Source: BS750m-G69 sp964441235 (GTDB lineage Bacteria; Fidelibacterota; UBA2242). From it: a DNA stretch of 64,000 bases. The translations under genes and the position numbers were made by a program. Position 1 is the stretch's first letter, and each line of letters opens with the position of its first letter. This document shows, piece by piece, positions 9,311 to 18,048 of the stretch. The notes beneath the pieces were generated by a model. The model worked only from the letters and a program-made list of their open reading frames with translations, was not told the origin of the DNA and ran no database searches. The stretch covers positions 59,892 through 123,891 of the forward strand of contig CAYTUQ010000007.1 of assembly GCA_964441235.1 (NCBI GenBank). Reading direction: 5' to 3'.

Positions 9311-10237
9311 ATGACGAAACAACCAGAGTTTCTTCTTACTTTGCCAGATAGAAAAAATTTCAAAACTATATTTCTAACTCGTAAAAAATTAGTGTGGATT
9401 ACAATATCGATTACATCGGTATTTTTCATTCTTCTTTTTATAAGCATTAACTACCTATCCGAAATCGTTTACCAATCTAAATTAGCCCGGATTAAAAAAA
9501 GTAACAATAGGTTAATGAGTACTATTTATGACCTGAAAAGTAGAATGCAATTGATGGAATCTGATCTTAATGTTTTGCGTGAAAAAGATCAGGCATTAAG
9601 AACGTATGTAGATATTCCGGCTATTGATAAAGATGTTAGAAAATTGGGAATTGGAGGTAAAGTACTTATCAAAGCATCGGAAGTTGATAAGTTAATTCCT
9701 GATGACAATATTAGGATGTCAGAACTATCAAATGATTTAGATAGATTAGCCAGAGTATTAAAATTGGAAAGAATTAGCTACGAATCTATATATAATGCAT
9801 TTAGGCATCGTTCTGATCAGATACAATCAACACCTTCAATTCGTCCCGTTAATACCGGTTATATAAGTGATGGATTTGGATATCGCAGGGATCCATTCAT
9901 TGGAAGACGTAGATTCCATTACGGTATTGATATATCAAGTCCTTCCGGAACTCCTGTTTATGCAACTGCTGATGGTGTAGTTAGAAGTTGTAATTCCAGT
10001 GTAACGTATGGTAAAATCGCCAAATTGGATCATGGTTTTGGATATTCAACTGTGTATGCACATTTATCCAGAATTTTAGTCAAACCTGGGGAAGTGGTAA
10101 AAAGGGGACAAAAAATCGCAGAAGTTGGATGTACAGGAAGAAGTACTGCTCCTCATCTTCATTATGAGGTGCAGCAATTTGGGATTCGCAAAAATCCTTT
10201 GGATTATTTTTTCACTGGATATGTTGGATCCATGTAG
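9311..10237 (+). CDS. Membrane-anchored M23 (LytM-type) metallopeptidase
   Basis: 308 residues. A cytoplasmic stub is followed by one membrane helix (about residues 27-50) and a coiled-coil (55-95). The C-terminal M23 domain (about 190-300) has the zinc-site motifs HYGIDI (HxxxD) and PHLHYEV (HxH). It should face the periplasm and either cut peptidoglycan cross-links or act as an envelope factor. The zinc ligands are intact, so it is probably catalytic. The start codon lacks a clear ribosome site; GGGGGAG lies about 27 bases upstream. Confidence 0.9.
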   Translation: MTKQPEFLLTLPDRKNFKTIFLTRKKLVWITISITSVFFILLFISINYLSEIVYQSKLARIKKSNNRLMSTIYDLKSRMQLMESDLNVLREKDQALRTYVDIPAIDKDVRKLGIGGKVLIKASEVDKLIPDDNIRMSELSNDLDRLARVLKLERISYESIYNAFRHRSDQIQSTPSIRPVNTGYISDGFGYRRDPFIGRRRFHYGIDISSPSGTPVYATADGVVRSCNSSVTYGKIAKLDHGFGYSTVYAHLSRILVKPGEVVKRGQKIAEVGCTGRSTAPHLHYEVQQFGIRKNPLDYFFTGYVGSM

Positions 10238-10320
10238 TTTAAAAAATATTCTTATTGCTTCATAAATAACTTATATTTCTTTAAAAATAAATTTTAATTG
10301 CTTAATTTCATAAGTCGATT

Positions 10321-11619
10321 ATGAATGTTAAAAAGTATTATATAGAGACCTACGGTTGTCAAATGAACGAAGCTGATTCGGAGTTAATAGCAGGGATGCT
10401 AGAAGAATTTTCATGTCGGTCAGTAGATAAACCTGGGGAAGCAGATGTTATTCTTGTGAATACATGTACTGTAAGAGAGAATGCTGAAAGGCGTGCTATT
10501 TCCAGATTAGATCAGTTTAAAAGCCTGAAGAAAAAGAATCCAGATTTAATTCTGGGTTTGCTTGGATGTGTAGCACAGCGTGATAGAGGAAAAATTATTT
10601 CCGAAAAACCGTTTATTGATTTGATACTCGGCCCAGATTCTTATAAACATCTTCCTGAAATTTTTAATGGACGTAAATTTCCTTTAGTAAATGTAAAATT
10701 ATCCAAAACCGAAGTATATGAAGGAGTAACTCCTTATAGAAGGAGTAAAGTTAATGCCTGGATCTCTATTATGCGGGGCTGCGATAAATTTTGTTCTTAT
10801 TGTATAGTTCCGTATACTCGTGGCAGAGAAAGAAGCCGTTCAATAAAAAGTATTGTTAATGAAGCTAAAAAAGCAGTTGGTGATGGATATAAAGAATTAA
10901 CTCTGCTTGGTCAAAATGTGAATTCTTATAGATATGAAAACTATAAATTTCCGGATTTACTTGAGGCTGTTTCTAATGTGAAAGAAGTTAAAAGAATACG
11001 CTTTACATCTCCTCATCCAAATGATATAGATGACAGAATGCTTGAAGTAATGAGAGATCATCAGAATATTTGTAAGCATATTCATTTGCCATTGCAGTCA
11101 GGTTCATCTCGAGTTCTGAATTTGATGAACCGTGGGTATGATCAGGAAAAATATTTATCAGTTGTAAAAAAAATACGCACTTGTTTATCTGATGTTGCTA
11201 TTACTACTGATATTATAGTTGGATTTCCGGGTGAAACTGAAGAAAATTTCCTTGAAACTCTAAATGTTATGGATAAGGTAGTATTTGACAGCGCTTTTAT
11301 GTTTAAATATTCACCAAGACCTGGAACGAAAGCATCTTTAATGAAAGATGATGTGTCTGAAGACGAAAAAGCAGACCGTTTAACAAGAGTAATAGAGAAG
11401 CAAAGAGAGCATACTTTAATTAGAAACAGTGCTTTTGTTGGGTCTATCCAGGAAGTTTTAATAGAAGATTTAAGTAAAAAAGATCCTAATGAGAAAATGG
11501 GAAGAACTGAAACTAATAAAGTTGTGATTATTAAAAAAGGGGATGCTGAAATTGGCGACCTTGTAAAAGTGAATATTGAAAAGGCGGTGGGAGTCTCTCT
11601 TTTTGGGGAAATAGTATAA
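10321..11619 (+). CDS. miaB: tRNA-2-methylthio-N6-dimethylallyladenosine synthase MiaB
   Basis: 432 residues, the usual length. The N-terminal UPF0004 domain starts YIETYGCQMNEADSE with cysteines at the [4Fe-4S] site (GCQMN, VNTCTVRENA, LGCVAQR). The radical-SAM motif is GCDKFCSYCIVPYTRGRE (CxxxCxxC), and a TRAM domain lies at the C-terminus. It adds the methylthio group to i6A37 of tRNAs. The gene is followed 15 bp later by the lapA-like gene and may be cotranscribed with it. Confidence 0.97.
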   Translation: MNVKKYYIETYGCQMNEADSELIAGMLEEFSCRSVDKPGEADVILVNTCTVRENAERRAISRLDQFKSLKKKNPDLILGLLGCVAQRDRGKIISEKPFIDLILGPDSYKHLPEIFNGRKFPLVNVKLSKTEVYEGVTPYRRSKVNAWISIMRGCDKFCSYCIVPYTRGRERSRSIKSIVNEAKKAVGDGYKELTLLGQNVNSYRYENYKFPDLLEAVSNVKEVKRIRFTSPHPNDIDDRMLEVMRDHQNICKHIHLPLQSGSSRVLNLMNRGYDQEKYLSVVKKIRTCLSDVAITTDIIVGFPGETEENFLETLNVMDKVVFDSAFMFKYSPRPGTKASLMKDDVSEDEKADRLTRVIEKQREHTLIRNSAFVGSIQEVLIEDLSKKDPNEKMGRTETNKVVIIKKGDAEIGDLVKVNIEKAVGVSLFGEIV

Positions 11620-11634
11620 ATAATTGGAGTTATT

Positions 11635-11943
11635 ATGAAGTTTGCAAAATTAGTAATATTATTTGTTGTAGTTCTCATACTACTTATTTTCGTTGCACAA
11701 AATTCGGAACAGAATATCACTCTGAAATTTTTTAGTACAGCTAATACTTTTACGACTAAGGCAATAGTTGTTCTTTTAATAACCTTTATGATTGGGCTTT
11801 TAATAGGATTTCTTGTTTCCAGTGTTCAGATTTTATCTTCAAAGAACAAATTACGAGTTGTCAGCACTGAGTATAAAAAGTTGAAAAATGAAGTAGACCT
11901 ATTGCGTAATATAGATGTTGAAGAGTCTGCGGAAGAAAATTAA
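11635..11943 (+). CDS. LapA-domain membrane protein
   Basis: 102 residues. It has two membrane helices (about 4-22 and 42-64) with the LapA signature around FVAQNSEQNITLKFF and a short cytoplasmic coiled-coil tail. In Proteobacteria LapA works with LapB in controlling LpxC and lipopolysaccharide synthesis. The next gene here is LapB-like, which supports the assignment. TTGGAGTT precedes the ATG. Confidence 0.8.
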   Translation: MKFAKLVILFVVVLILLIFVAQNSEQNITLKFFSTANTFTTKAIVVLLITFMIGLLIGFLVSSVQILSSKNKLRVVSTEYKKLKNEVDLLRNIDVEESAEEN

Positions 11944-11967
11944 TAATAACTTAAAAGCGAGTCATTA

Positions 11968-13104
11968 ATGGGTATTTTTGATATTATTTTAACAATTGTA
12001 ATAATAGTACTGGTTATCTTTATTTTAGTAATTGTAAAAGGCAGAAAGAAAATAGTTAAGGATAAAATTACAAATCTCTACACTATAGCATTAAATCATA
12101 TGCTTCATGGCGAAGATGAAACCGCAATAAAGTGCTTTAAGGAAGTAGCTAAAAAAGATACTGAGAATATAGATGCTTATATTAAGCTCGGAATTCTGCT
12201 TCGAAAAACGGGAAAGTTACAGAACGCCGTAAAAATCCATCAAGGGTTACTGTACCGTCAGGGTATATCTAAAAACCAGAGATTGGAAATATTGAGAAAT
12301 ATAGTTGACGATTATATTAGTTTAGAAGAAAAATCCAGGGCTCTCTCAAGTGCAGAGGATATTCTCGAGCTTGATAAAAGAAATATATGGGCATTAGAAA
12401 AACTTCAAAACTTACATAGAGACCTTAAGCAGTGGGATAAAGCAGCTGAATATCTGGGGAAAGTGCTTCATTTGCGAAAAGAAAAAAATTCCCGATTATT
12501 AGCATTGTATAAAGTTCAAGAAGGTTTGGAAAAGTTCAATGAAGTTGCATATCATGATTCTCGTCTGATTTTTCGGAAAGCTATCAAAATTGATCCTGAA
12601 TGTGAGGCACCTTATTATTATATAGCTGAATCTTATATAAAGGATCATCGAGAGGAAGAGGCGATAAAATGGTGGGAGAAATTTGCAGATGCTGCTCCTG
12701 AAAAAGCCCATCTGATTTTCAGCCATTTACAAAAAGTGCTTTTTAATCTCGGTAATTTTGGGAATATAGAGAGTTTCTATGAGAATATTTTATTAAAAAA
12801 ACCGGGAGATATTCGCACTATTACTGCTTTAGCAAGTTTTTATGAGAGAAAAGGAAATCCAGATAAAGCAATTACACTTGTTGAGGAATTAATTGAGAAA
12901 AATCCGGATTCAAAAGTCGCAAAAATAGCCCTGAGTAAACTTTTGATTACCCGGAATAAAGGTGATGAAGCTGCTGAAATCCTCAATAAGTTGCTTGAAA
13001 AAAGTGAATTTGATGGCGAAATAGTATGTTCAAATTGCTATCATAAAGAGAAGAAAATATTATGGCTTTGTCCTGTTTGTGGAAAGATAGATACATTTTT
13101 TTAA
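11968..13104 (+). CDS. LapB/YciM-like TPR protein with rubredoxin-type zinc ribbon
   Basis: 378 residues. An N-terminal membrane helix (3-24) is followed by an array of tetratricopeptide repeats (about 40-340). The C-terminal metal ribbon reads CSNCYHKEKKILWLCPVCG (CxxC...CPxC), the hallmark of LapB. Next to a LapA-domain protein, it is likely part of envelope lipid homeostasis. The start is 25 bp after the lapA-like gene, which suggests an operon. Confidence 0.85.
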   Translation: MGIFDIILTIVIIVLVIFILVIVKGRKKIVKDKITNLYTIALNHMLHGEDETAIKCFKEVAKKDTENIDAYIKLGILLRKTGKLQNAVKIHQGLLYRQGISKNQRLEILRNIVDDYISLEEKSRALSSAEDILELDKRNIWALEKLQNLHRDLKQWDKAAEYLGKVLHLRKEKNSRLLALYKVQEGLEKFNEVAYHDSRLIFRKAIKIDPECEAPYYYIAESYIKDHREEEAIKWWEKFADAAPEKAHLIFSHLQKVLFNLGNFGNIESFYENILLKKPGDIRTITALASFYERKGNPDKAITLVEELIEKNPDSKVAKIALSKLLITRNKGDEAAEILNKLLEKSEFDGEIVCSNCYHKEKKILWLCPVCGKIDTFF

Positions 13105-13110
13105 TCAAGC

Positions 13111-13959
13111 ATGAAGAAATTTTTATATATAATTCTATTATTTATTCCGTTTTTACTTTTTTCTCAAGACATCTCTTCTTATTATAAAATGGTAGAAAAG
13201 GGTGATCTTGATACTGTCATAACTGCCCTTCCTGAATTGCAAAAAAAATATCCCAAAAGTCCGGAAGTTTTGTACTTATCAGGAGTTGTTGAGCCAGATG
13301 GCGAAAAGGCTTTACTGATTTTTAAGGATGTTTTAAGTCAGTATCCCAGTAGTCAGAGAGCTGATGATGCCCTGTTAAAAATTATAGAGTATTTATATAC
13401 AAAAGGACTTTACCGTAAAACTGTTAAATATACCAAGGAAATGATAAAAAAATATCCAGAATCTGACTTACTTGATCAATGTGTTCATCTTCTTCTTTGC
13501 AGTTTTAATGTAATGAATAAGAGAGATTCTGTTGATTACTATTATGCATATTATACAGACCTGTATCCAGAAATAAATGTGAATTTTCAATCATATAGAT
13601 GCACTCCTCAGTTTTCACTTGAAGAATCAAGTGTTAGTGAATCTAAACCAGGTCCTGAATTAAGTTATAAAAAGCCTGCTTCCGATGTTAAAACCCGACA
13701 AAGTTTAAATAAAAAGATATCTATTGCTCCTAAATATTCCATTCAGTTAGGTGCATTTTCAGTACCTTCTAATGCTTATTCTCTCAGAGATAGACTGAAA
13801 TCAAAAGGGTATGATGCTTTCATACAGGAACTAAAAGGAACAAAAAGAACACTTCTGACTGTGAAAGTAGGTTCCTTTGATACGAGAGAAGAAGCGAAAT
13901 CTTTTGCAGAAGGGATGAAGAAAAAGGGCAAAATAGACTATGTCATTGTAAAGCAGTGA
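13111..13959 (+). CDS. Secreted TPR/SPOR-domain protein
   Basis: 282 residues. A signal peptide (MKKFLYIILLFIPFLLFSQ) is followed by TPR-like helices (25-150), a linker, and a C-terminal SPOR domain (about 207-282). The domain begins YSIQLGAFSVPSNAYSLRD and contains VKVGSFDTREEAKSFAEG. SPOR domains bind denuded glycan strands at division sites, so this is probably a periplasmic cell-envelope protein. It starts 6 bp after the lapB-like gene and ends just before the selC tRNA gene. Confidence 0.88.
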   Translation: MKKFLYIILLFIPFLLFSQDISSYYKMVEKGDLDTVITALPELQKKYPKSPEVLYLSGVVEPDGEKALLIFKDVLSQYPSSQRADDALLKIIEYLYTKGLYRKTVKYTKEMIKKYPESDLLDQCVHLLLCSFNVMNKRDSVDYYYAYYTDLYPEINVNFQSYRCTPQFSLEESSVSESKPGPELSYKKPASDVKTRQSLNKKISIAPKYSIQLGAFSVPSNAYSLRDRLKSKGYDAFIQELKGTKRTLLTVKVGSFDTREEAKSFAEGMKKKGKIDYVIVKQ

Positions 13960-13964
13960 TGTAT

Positions 13965-14057
13965 GGGAATGAATGCAGTCCCGGTGGATGCCGCGGTCTT
14001 CAAAATCGCTGTTTCGCCAATACGGCGGAAGCTGGGTTCGACTCCCAGGCGTTCCCG
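13965..14057 (+). tRNA. selC: tRNA-Sec (anticodon TCA)
   Basis: 93 bases. The acceptor is GGGAATG(A) against (G)CGTTCCC. The anticodon stem GCGGT/ATCGC encloses the loop CTTCAAA, so the anticodon is TCA. A long extra arm TTTCGCC-AATA-CGGCGGAA and T-arm CTGGG-TTCGACT-CCCAG complete it. The elongated acceptor and variable arms are diagnostic of selenocysteine tRNA. CCA is not encoded (CTA follows). It shows that the organism decodes UGA as selenocysteine in some genes. The accessory cassette array begins about 60 bp downstream. Confidence 0.95.
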
Positions 14058-14119
14058 CTAAGTTATTTTTAACGAATTTTTTTATAAAGCGGCTCATTTA
14101 ATCTATTCTATTAAAAAAC

Positions 14120-14189
14120 ATATAACGGCTGAGTTCACTTGCATTTTGGAGCGTTGCGGAAAAATGTCAGGTTGAACGTTTTGTTATGT
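14120..14189 (-). repeat. attC-like site S1 (copy of S7a)
   Basis: 70 bp, ATATAAC ... GTTATGT, with inner arms TTCACTTGCATTTT and AAAATGTCAGGTTGAA. It is nearly identical to 20249-20318 from AACGGCTGAG onward and differs immediately before that AAC. Confidence 0.7.
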
Positions 14190-14207
14190 GTTTCTTTCAT
14201 TTCTTAC

Positions 14208-14338
14208 TCTCAACGGTCTGGTTATGTTTACTGCGGGATTTTATTGCACTTCACTTTCAAACCGTAATGTTGTTTATTTTTTTATAATTCGTTTCATATT
14301 ACTACTTTCCGCCAGCTTGAATTTATAGCATGTTAGCG
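14208..14338 (-). repeat. attC-like site S2
   Basis: 131 bp, TCTCAAC ... GTTAGCG. The inner arms pair weakly (CTGCGG against CCGCCAG). Its length matches the other full-size sites and it follows the 14371 reading frame. Confidence 0.55.
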
Positions 14339-14370
14339 TTTATGCTTTTCTTATTTTCTGTTCATTCATC

Positions 14371-15213
14371 TTAGTCTTTCAAATTTATTGTAAATTCAAT
14401 AAACTCTCTTAGATTTCTGTCTTGTATTATACTATCTAATATGAGTTTATTTTTTTTAATGTATTCAATTATTCGTTCAGAAAAATCACGTTTTTTTATT
14501 TTCCCATTTTTTAACCCTTTGTCTTTTGAAGTGTTTTCTTCAACATTTCTTGCAAAAGACTTATATATTTATTTTTCTTTAAAAACTAATGAAAAGTTTC
14601 CATTTAAGATTTTTCCTGAAAGCCATAGGAGATTATCCAATCTGTCATAATTTTTTATTTCACTTAACTCATTTAGTTTATTAATAGACTTTATAAACTG
14701 AATTATATCTTTACTATCAATGGAATAATTATTTATATATTCAGGAAAATATTTTTTCACTATTAAAGGATATACTTCTTTTGTAAGTCTATCATATATT
14801 GGAAATTCAAACTTGGTTTGGTAATAAGCATATTTACTTATTAAAGAAATTGCTATTCCTGCATCAACTCCGTTTTTATGTATTCCATAGTTTTTATGAA
14901 AAAATAGGTCGTAAACTCTTCCATTTTGATGGTTTTTAGCAAAATCGACAAAACACCTTATAACCTCATCTTCATTTTCAGGTGATATTTCCCATATTTT
15001 ATCAGCAATATCTTCAATTCCATAATAGCGCTTATTCATCTGAGTTGAATAATAACTATCAATTATAGTTAAACGGGAAATTATGGCTTGTGGACTATAT
15101 TTGCTACTCGTGAAATCAAAAATTTCATTAACAATTTTTTTATCCGTAAAATACTTGGTTTGATTGTGTAAAACCTGATTTGCCAATCCTGCAACTTTAA
15201 ATAATTTTGTCAT
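14371..15213 (-). pseudogene. Cassette gene of unknown function, interrupted by a nonsense codon
   Basis: The first 214 codons (15213 to 14569) end at TAA. The same frame then stays open for 65 more codons with protein-like sequence (IYKSFARNVEENTSKDK … NLREFIEFTINLKD) to a stop at 14371-14373, just before attC S2. The natural product was therefore about 280 residues. It is rich in Ile, Tyr and Lys and has no signal peptide or membrane helix. I do not recognise a family. The shortened protein may still be made. Confidence 0.6.
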
Positions 15214-15229
15214 ATTATTATCTCATTAA

Positions 15230-15363
15230 GCATAACGGTTTGGCATATGGCTCGTAGCGGTTTTATTCACTAACTTTCATAAATGCAAAACCACCTTTAT
15301 TTTTTACTTTTACATTCCAAATATACACAAATTTTAGCTATGAGCTATATGCTGTGTTAGCCG
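15230..15363 (-). repeat. attC-like site S3
   Basis: 134 bp, GCATAAC ... GTTAGCC. The arms GCATATGGCTCGTAGC and GCTATGAGCTATATGC are complementary over most of their length. The stop codon of the methylase gene lies inside it. Confidence 0.8.
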
Positions 15364-16321
15364 CTTTTTGTTCTTCAAATACCAAAGTTTGTTGCAACGG
15401 TATATACTTTTCTTTCTTTTGAGTTGTCAATCTTGATTTATTAAATTCAATCCTACTTTTCATTTCATCGTTAGTAATACTATCTTTTAATTTTATGTTT
15501 GATAATATTGCTTCATATACAGCATTTCTATTCGTCTCTTTTGCTCCAACGTGATAAAAATGTTCTTTGGTTGCAACATAACAGTCTTTCCAAACAGAAA
15601 ATATGTAATCATTTGTTCTGTATTTGTTACTCAACCAAGTAGAAAGAATAAATTTAGCATCTGAATTAAATAAATTGTCTCTTAAAATTATCTCTTCTTC
15701 TTCTGACCACGAGTCAAAATAATCTACGTGTCTGCCAATATAAGGTGGGTCTGAATATAAAAAATCATTTGAGTTTATTCCTTTTAAGGTTTCTTTAAAA
15801 TCTTGATTTTTAAAAGTATATTCTCCGTAATTTATTATTTGAGATATATTTTCGACTTGATTAACAATTTTGGTAACCAATGCAGGGGCAAAACGATTTG
15901 GTTTTCTGCAAAAAGGAACATTAAAACCGCCTTTTCTGTTAAACCGCATCATTCCATTAAAACAAGAACGGCTTAAAAATAGGAAATCCAAAGGATTACC
16001 TTCTGAATTAAAACGTTCTCTGACTTCATAATAATAACTACCTTCTGTTTTTAATAATTTTTCTCCTTCTTCTGTTAAGTATTTTCTAACCAAACCGCTT
16101 GTTATTTCTTTGTTTTTTATTGCATTGTAAAAATTTATCAAATGTGGGTTACTGTCGCATAAAAGTGCTTTTTTAGGACGGACATTAAAAGCCACAACTC
16201 CTGTTCCCATAAAAGGTTCTACCCATCTGTCAAATTCAATGTCTTTAACATTTGAGTAAATCCATTCAACAAGTTTAGATTTTATTCCTTGTGATTTTAT
16301 TGGTGGTATAAATATTTTCAT
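15338..16321 (-). CDS. EcoRV-type DNA adenine-N6 methyltransferase (predicted GATATC)
   Basis: 327 residues, D12-class methylase. The SAM-binding motif is EPFMGTGVVAFN and the catalytic motif is SDPPYIGRHVDYF. The sequence follows the EcoRV methylase closely in memory: IPPIKSQGIKSKLV at the start, LDFLFLSRSCFNGMMRFN, GGFNVPFCRKPNRFAPA, and TKEHFYHVGA near the end. It should methylate adenine in the recognition site of its partner nuclease. Its start overlaps the end of the endonuclease gene by 4 bases (ATGA), and its own end lies in attC S3. Together they form a restriction-modification cassette. Confidence 0.92.
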   Translation of the reverse strand: MKIFIPPIKSQGIKSKLVEWIYSNVKDIEFDRWVEPFMGTGVVAFNVRPKKALLCDSNPHLINFYNAIKNKEITSGLVRKYLTEEGEKLLKTEGSYYYEVRERFNSEGNPLDFLFLSRSCFNGMMRFNRKGGFNVPFCRKPNRFAPALVTKIVNQVENISQIINYGEYTFKNQDFKETLKGINSNDFLYSDPPYIGRHVDYFDSWSEEEEIILRDNLFNSDAKFILSTWLSNKYRTNDYIFSVWKDCYVATKEHFYHVGAKETNRNAVYEAILSNIKLKDSITNDEMKSRIEFNKSRLTTQKKEKYIPLQQTLVFEEQKAANTAYSS

Positions 16322-17226
16322 TTTTTTCTTCTTTTTGTACCTTTGGCTACTACTTTGTCAAATAGGTTAGTTCTTCCTTTAAATTCAAGAAAATCCCAAA
16401 TATTAGTAATTTTTATGGTCTTTCCATCTTTTATCATTGTTGCTGTTCCGTAATTCATCCAATATTCATCAAACCACTTTTCTCCAAGTTTACTAAAAAC
16501 ACCGTTCCCTGTTTTTAAATTAGCAATATCCTTAATGGACCCAATATTTGCAGTATTTCCTGAACCTTGACTATCACTTGCGATTTTCCATTTTGGTACA
16601 GCAAAAAAATCAAAATCTTTAATTACAGAGGTAATCGATCTTAATTTATCAATTTTTGTAACTTTTCTTTCTCCTATTGGGTCTTGTTTATCGCCATATT
16701 TTTCTTGAATTTCATTTACTTGATATATTTCTGTTTCTGCTAAATCATCTTCAAAGTCAACTCTTGTATATATAATTCCTAAACAATAATGTCCGGTATA
16801 TTGGTTATAAGGAAATTGTATATTTTTTGCTTTATCACGTTCTTTGAAGTAACTACCGTGACTTCCTAATGTAAAACCTGCTGTTTTATCATTTCTTCTA
16901 AAAGTTGTTTTTAAATCTAATGCAAATTTTATTTTTTCATTTTCTTTGTGAACAAATGTCAGGTCTGGATACCAATTTTGATGTTCTGCAAGGATTATTT
17001 TGTATCCTGCTTTTTCTGCAAATCTTAAAATTTCAGGAAAAATATGTATTTCAAGTATTTTTGAGACAATCTTGGTATCTGACGAAATGGTGTAAATATT
17101 CTTATAAATATCAATAAATCCTTTTATTGTCCATTCACCTGTATCAGTTGACACATATTGTTTAAGTTCTTCAACAAATTCATTTAATGCCTTCTCAAAC
17201 TCTTTAACATATTTCTTCTTATTCAT
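16318..17226 (-). CDS. EcoRV-type type II restriction endonuclease (predicted GATATC)
   Basis: 302 residues, longer than EcoRV itself (about 245). The catalytic PD-D/ExK centre is visible: YPDLTF followed by FALDLKTTF, and an upstream glutamate in KILEIHIFPEI corresponding to EcoRV E45. Further shared segments are GSDTK-like ISSDTKIVSKIL, FTLG...SY, FPYNQYTGHYCLGIIYTRV, and WKIASDSQGSGNTANIGSI (the DNA-contacting Q-loop region of EcoRV). Specificity for GATATC is an inference from this resemblance. Upstream (minus strand, about 17240-17255) is TTTTGTATCTTTG, like a Bacteroidota -7 box. Confidence 0.9.
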   Translation of the reverse strand: MNKKKYVKEFEKALNEFVEELKQYVSTDTGEWTIKGFIDIYKNIYTISSDTKIVSKILEIHIFPEILRFAEKAGYKIILAEHQNWYPDLTFVHKENEKIKFALDLKTTFRRNDKTAGFTLGSHGSYFKERDKAKNIQFPYNQYTGHYCLGIIYTRVDFEDDLAETEIYQVNEIQEKYGDKQDPIGERKVTKIDKLRSITSVIKDFDFFAVPKWKIASDSQGSGNTANIGSIKDIANLKTGNGVFSKLGEKWFDEYWMNYGTATMIKDGKTIKITNIWDFLEFKGRTNLFDKVVAKGTKRRKK

Positions 17227-17299
17227 TTATTTTTCCTTTTTTACAAAGATACAAAATGTTTAGGATAATACTTTTATTTAGAAGTTCTTTTTTGCTTGC

Positions 17300-17367
17300 C
17301 GCCAACGTTTGTATATATTCACTGTTCTTACACCTTCAAATTGGCGGTATATAAACAATTGTTTATA
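17300..17367 (-). repeat. attC-like site S4
   Basis: CGCCAAC ... GTTTATA, 68 bp, with TTTGTATATATTCA against GGTATATAAACAATT. It is homologous to S11 at 24523-24590. Each lies just after a recombinase fragment. Confidence 0.6.
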
Positions 17368-17392
17368 TTTTCTATTTACAATTATATCAATT

Positions 17393-17583
17393 CTATTCAA
17401 AAAAATCATCTACTGGATTTCTTATTTTATCAATCGCTTTTTTGGATACATGAGTATATATCTCTGTTGTTTTCGAACTGTTATGTCCCAACAATTCTTG
17501 AATATACCTTATATCCGTACCTTGTTCAATTAAATGAGTCGCAAAACTGTGTCGTAACATGTGCGCAGTTACATCCAGTTTAA
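17393..17583 (-). pseudogene. C-terminal fragment of a tyrosine recombinase (copy 1)
   Basis: About 63 codons reading LDVTAHMLRHSFATHL…GTDIRYIQELLGH…KTTEIYTHVSKKAI…NPVDDFFE and a stop. It contains the HxxR box, the second conserved histidine and the nucleophilic tyrosine of XerC/D-like and IntI-like integrases. The arginine-box I half is missing. The frame stops making sense upstream at the attC at 17581. It has no start codon of its own. Confidence 0.85.
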
Positions 17584-17918
17584 TAACATTTATTTAAGCA
17601 ATTATATTTCATATTTTCTTGTCCGCAATATTTTGTTATATAATGTTCCTTTCTTTCAATAATAATGAATTTTACCTATGAGATGATTCTGCTAAAGCCT
17701 GCTAAGGGGGTGTGATAGAATAAAGTTGTCATTCATGGTGAATTATCAATGTGTTACTTATGAATTTACAATATTAGAAATGTTAAGGTTATTTTATCAC
17801 ACCCCCTAAATCAAATATCTTCTCGTGATTACCATAACACCAATTACCATATTAAATCCTGAGGTAGATTAGTTAAATTAAGTCATGATGTCAATAAAAA
17901 TAAATCATTGGAAAGTGG
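17581..17918 (-). repeat. Non-coding repeated cassette, copy R1 (with its attC and palindrome E2)
   Basis: About 340 bp, almost identical to 19920-20248 and similar to 24804-25141. It holds a short attC (17581-17641, TAATAAC ... GTTATAT), a conserved 60-bp spacer, and palindrome E2 (17706-17810; ends GGGGGTGTGATA and TATCACACCCCCTAAA). A tail ends …GTCAATAAAAATAAATCATT. No open frame is supported. Confidence 0.8.
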
Positions 17919-17920
17919 AA

Positions 17921-18038
17921 AAAATAAGCTGCAAAAACGCGAATACTTTCTTACCTATAATTCACCACAAAACTAATATGGTTTCAGCCAGCACAAATAT
18001 TAAAATCCATCTGCGTTTTTGTCAGCGATTGGTTAGGA
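17921..18038 (-). repeat. attC-like site after the 18049 gene
   Basis: About 118 bp. AAGCTGCAAAAACGCGA pairs with TCTGCGTTTTTGTCAGC, and the gene-proximal end has GTTAGGA (18032-18038). The other core is degenerate where it joins R1. Confidence 0.6.
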
Positions 18039-18048
18039 TTTCCTTCTT

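Noticed and set aside
17296..17583. Plus-strand 95-codon frame (and its twin at 24459)
   Set aside because: It is the antisense of the recombinase fragment, whose active-site motifs are clear on the minus strand.
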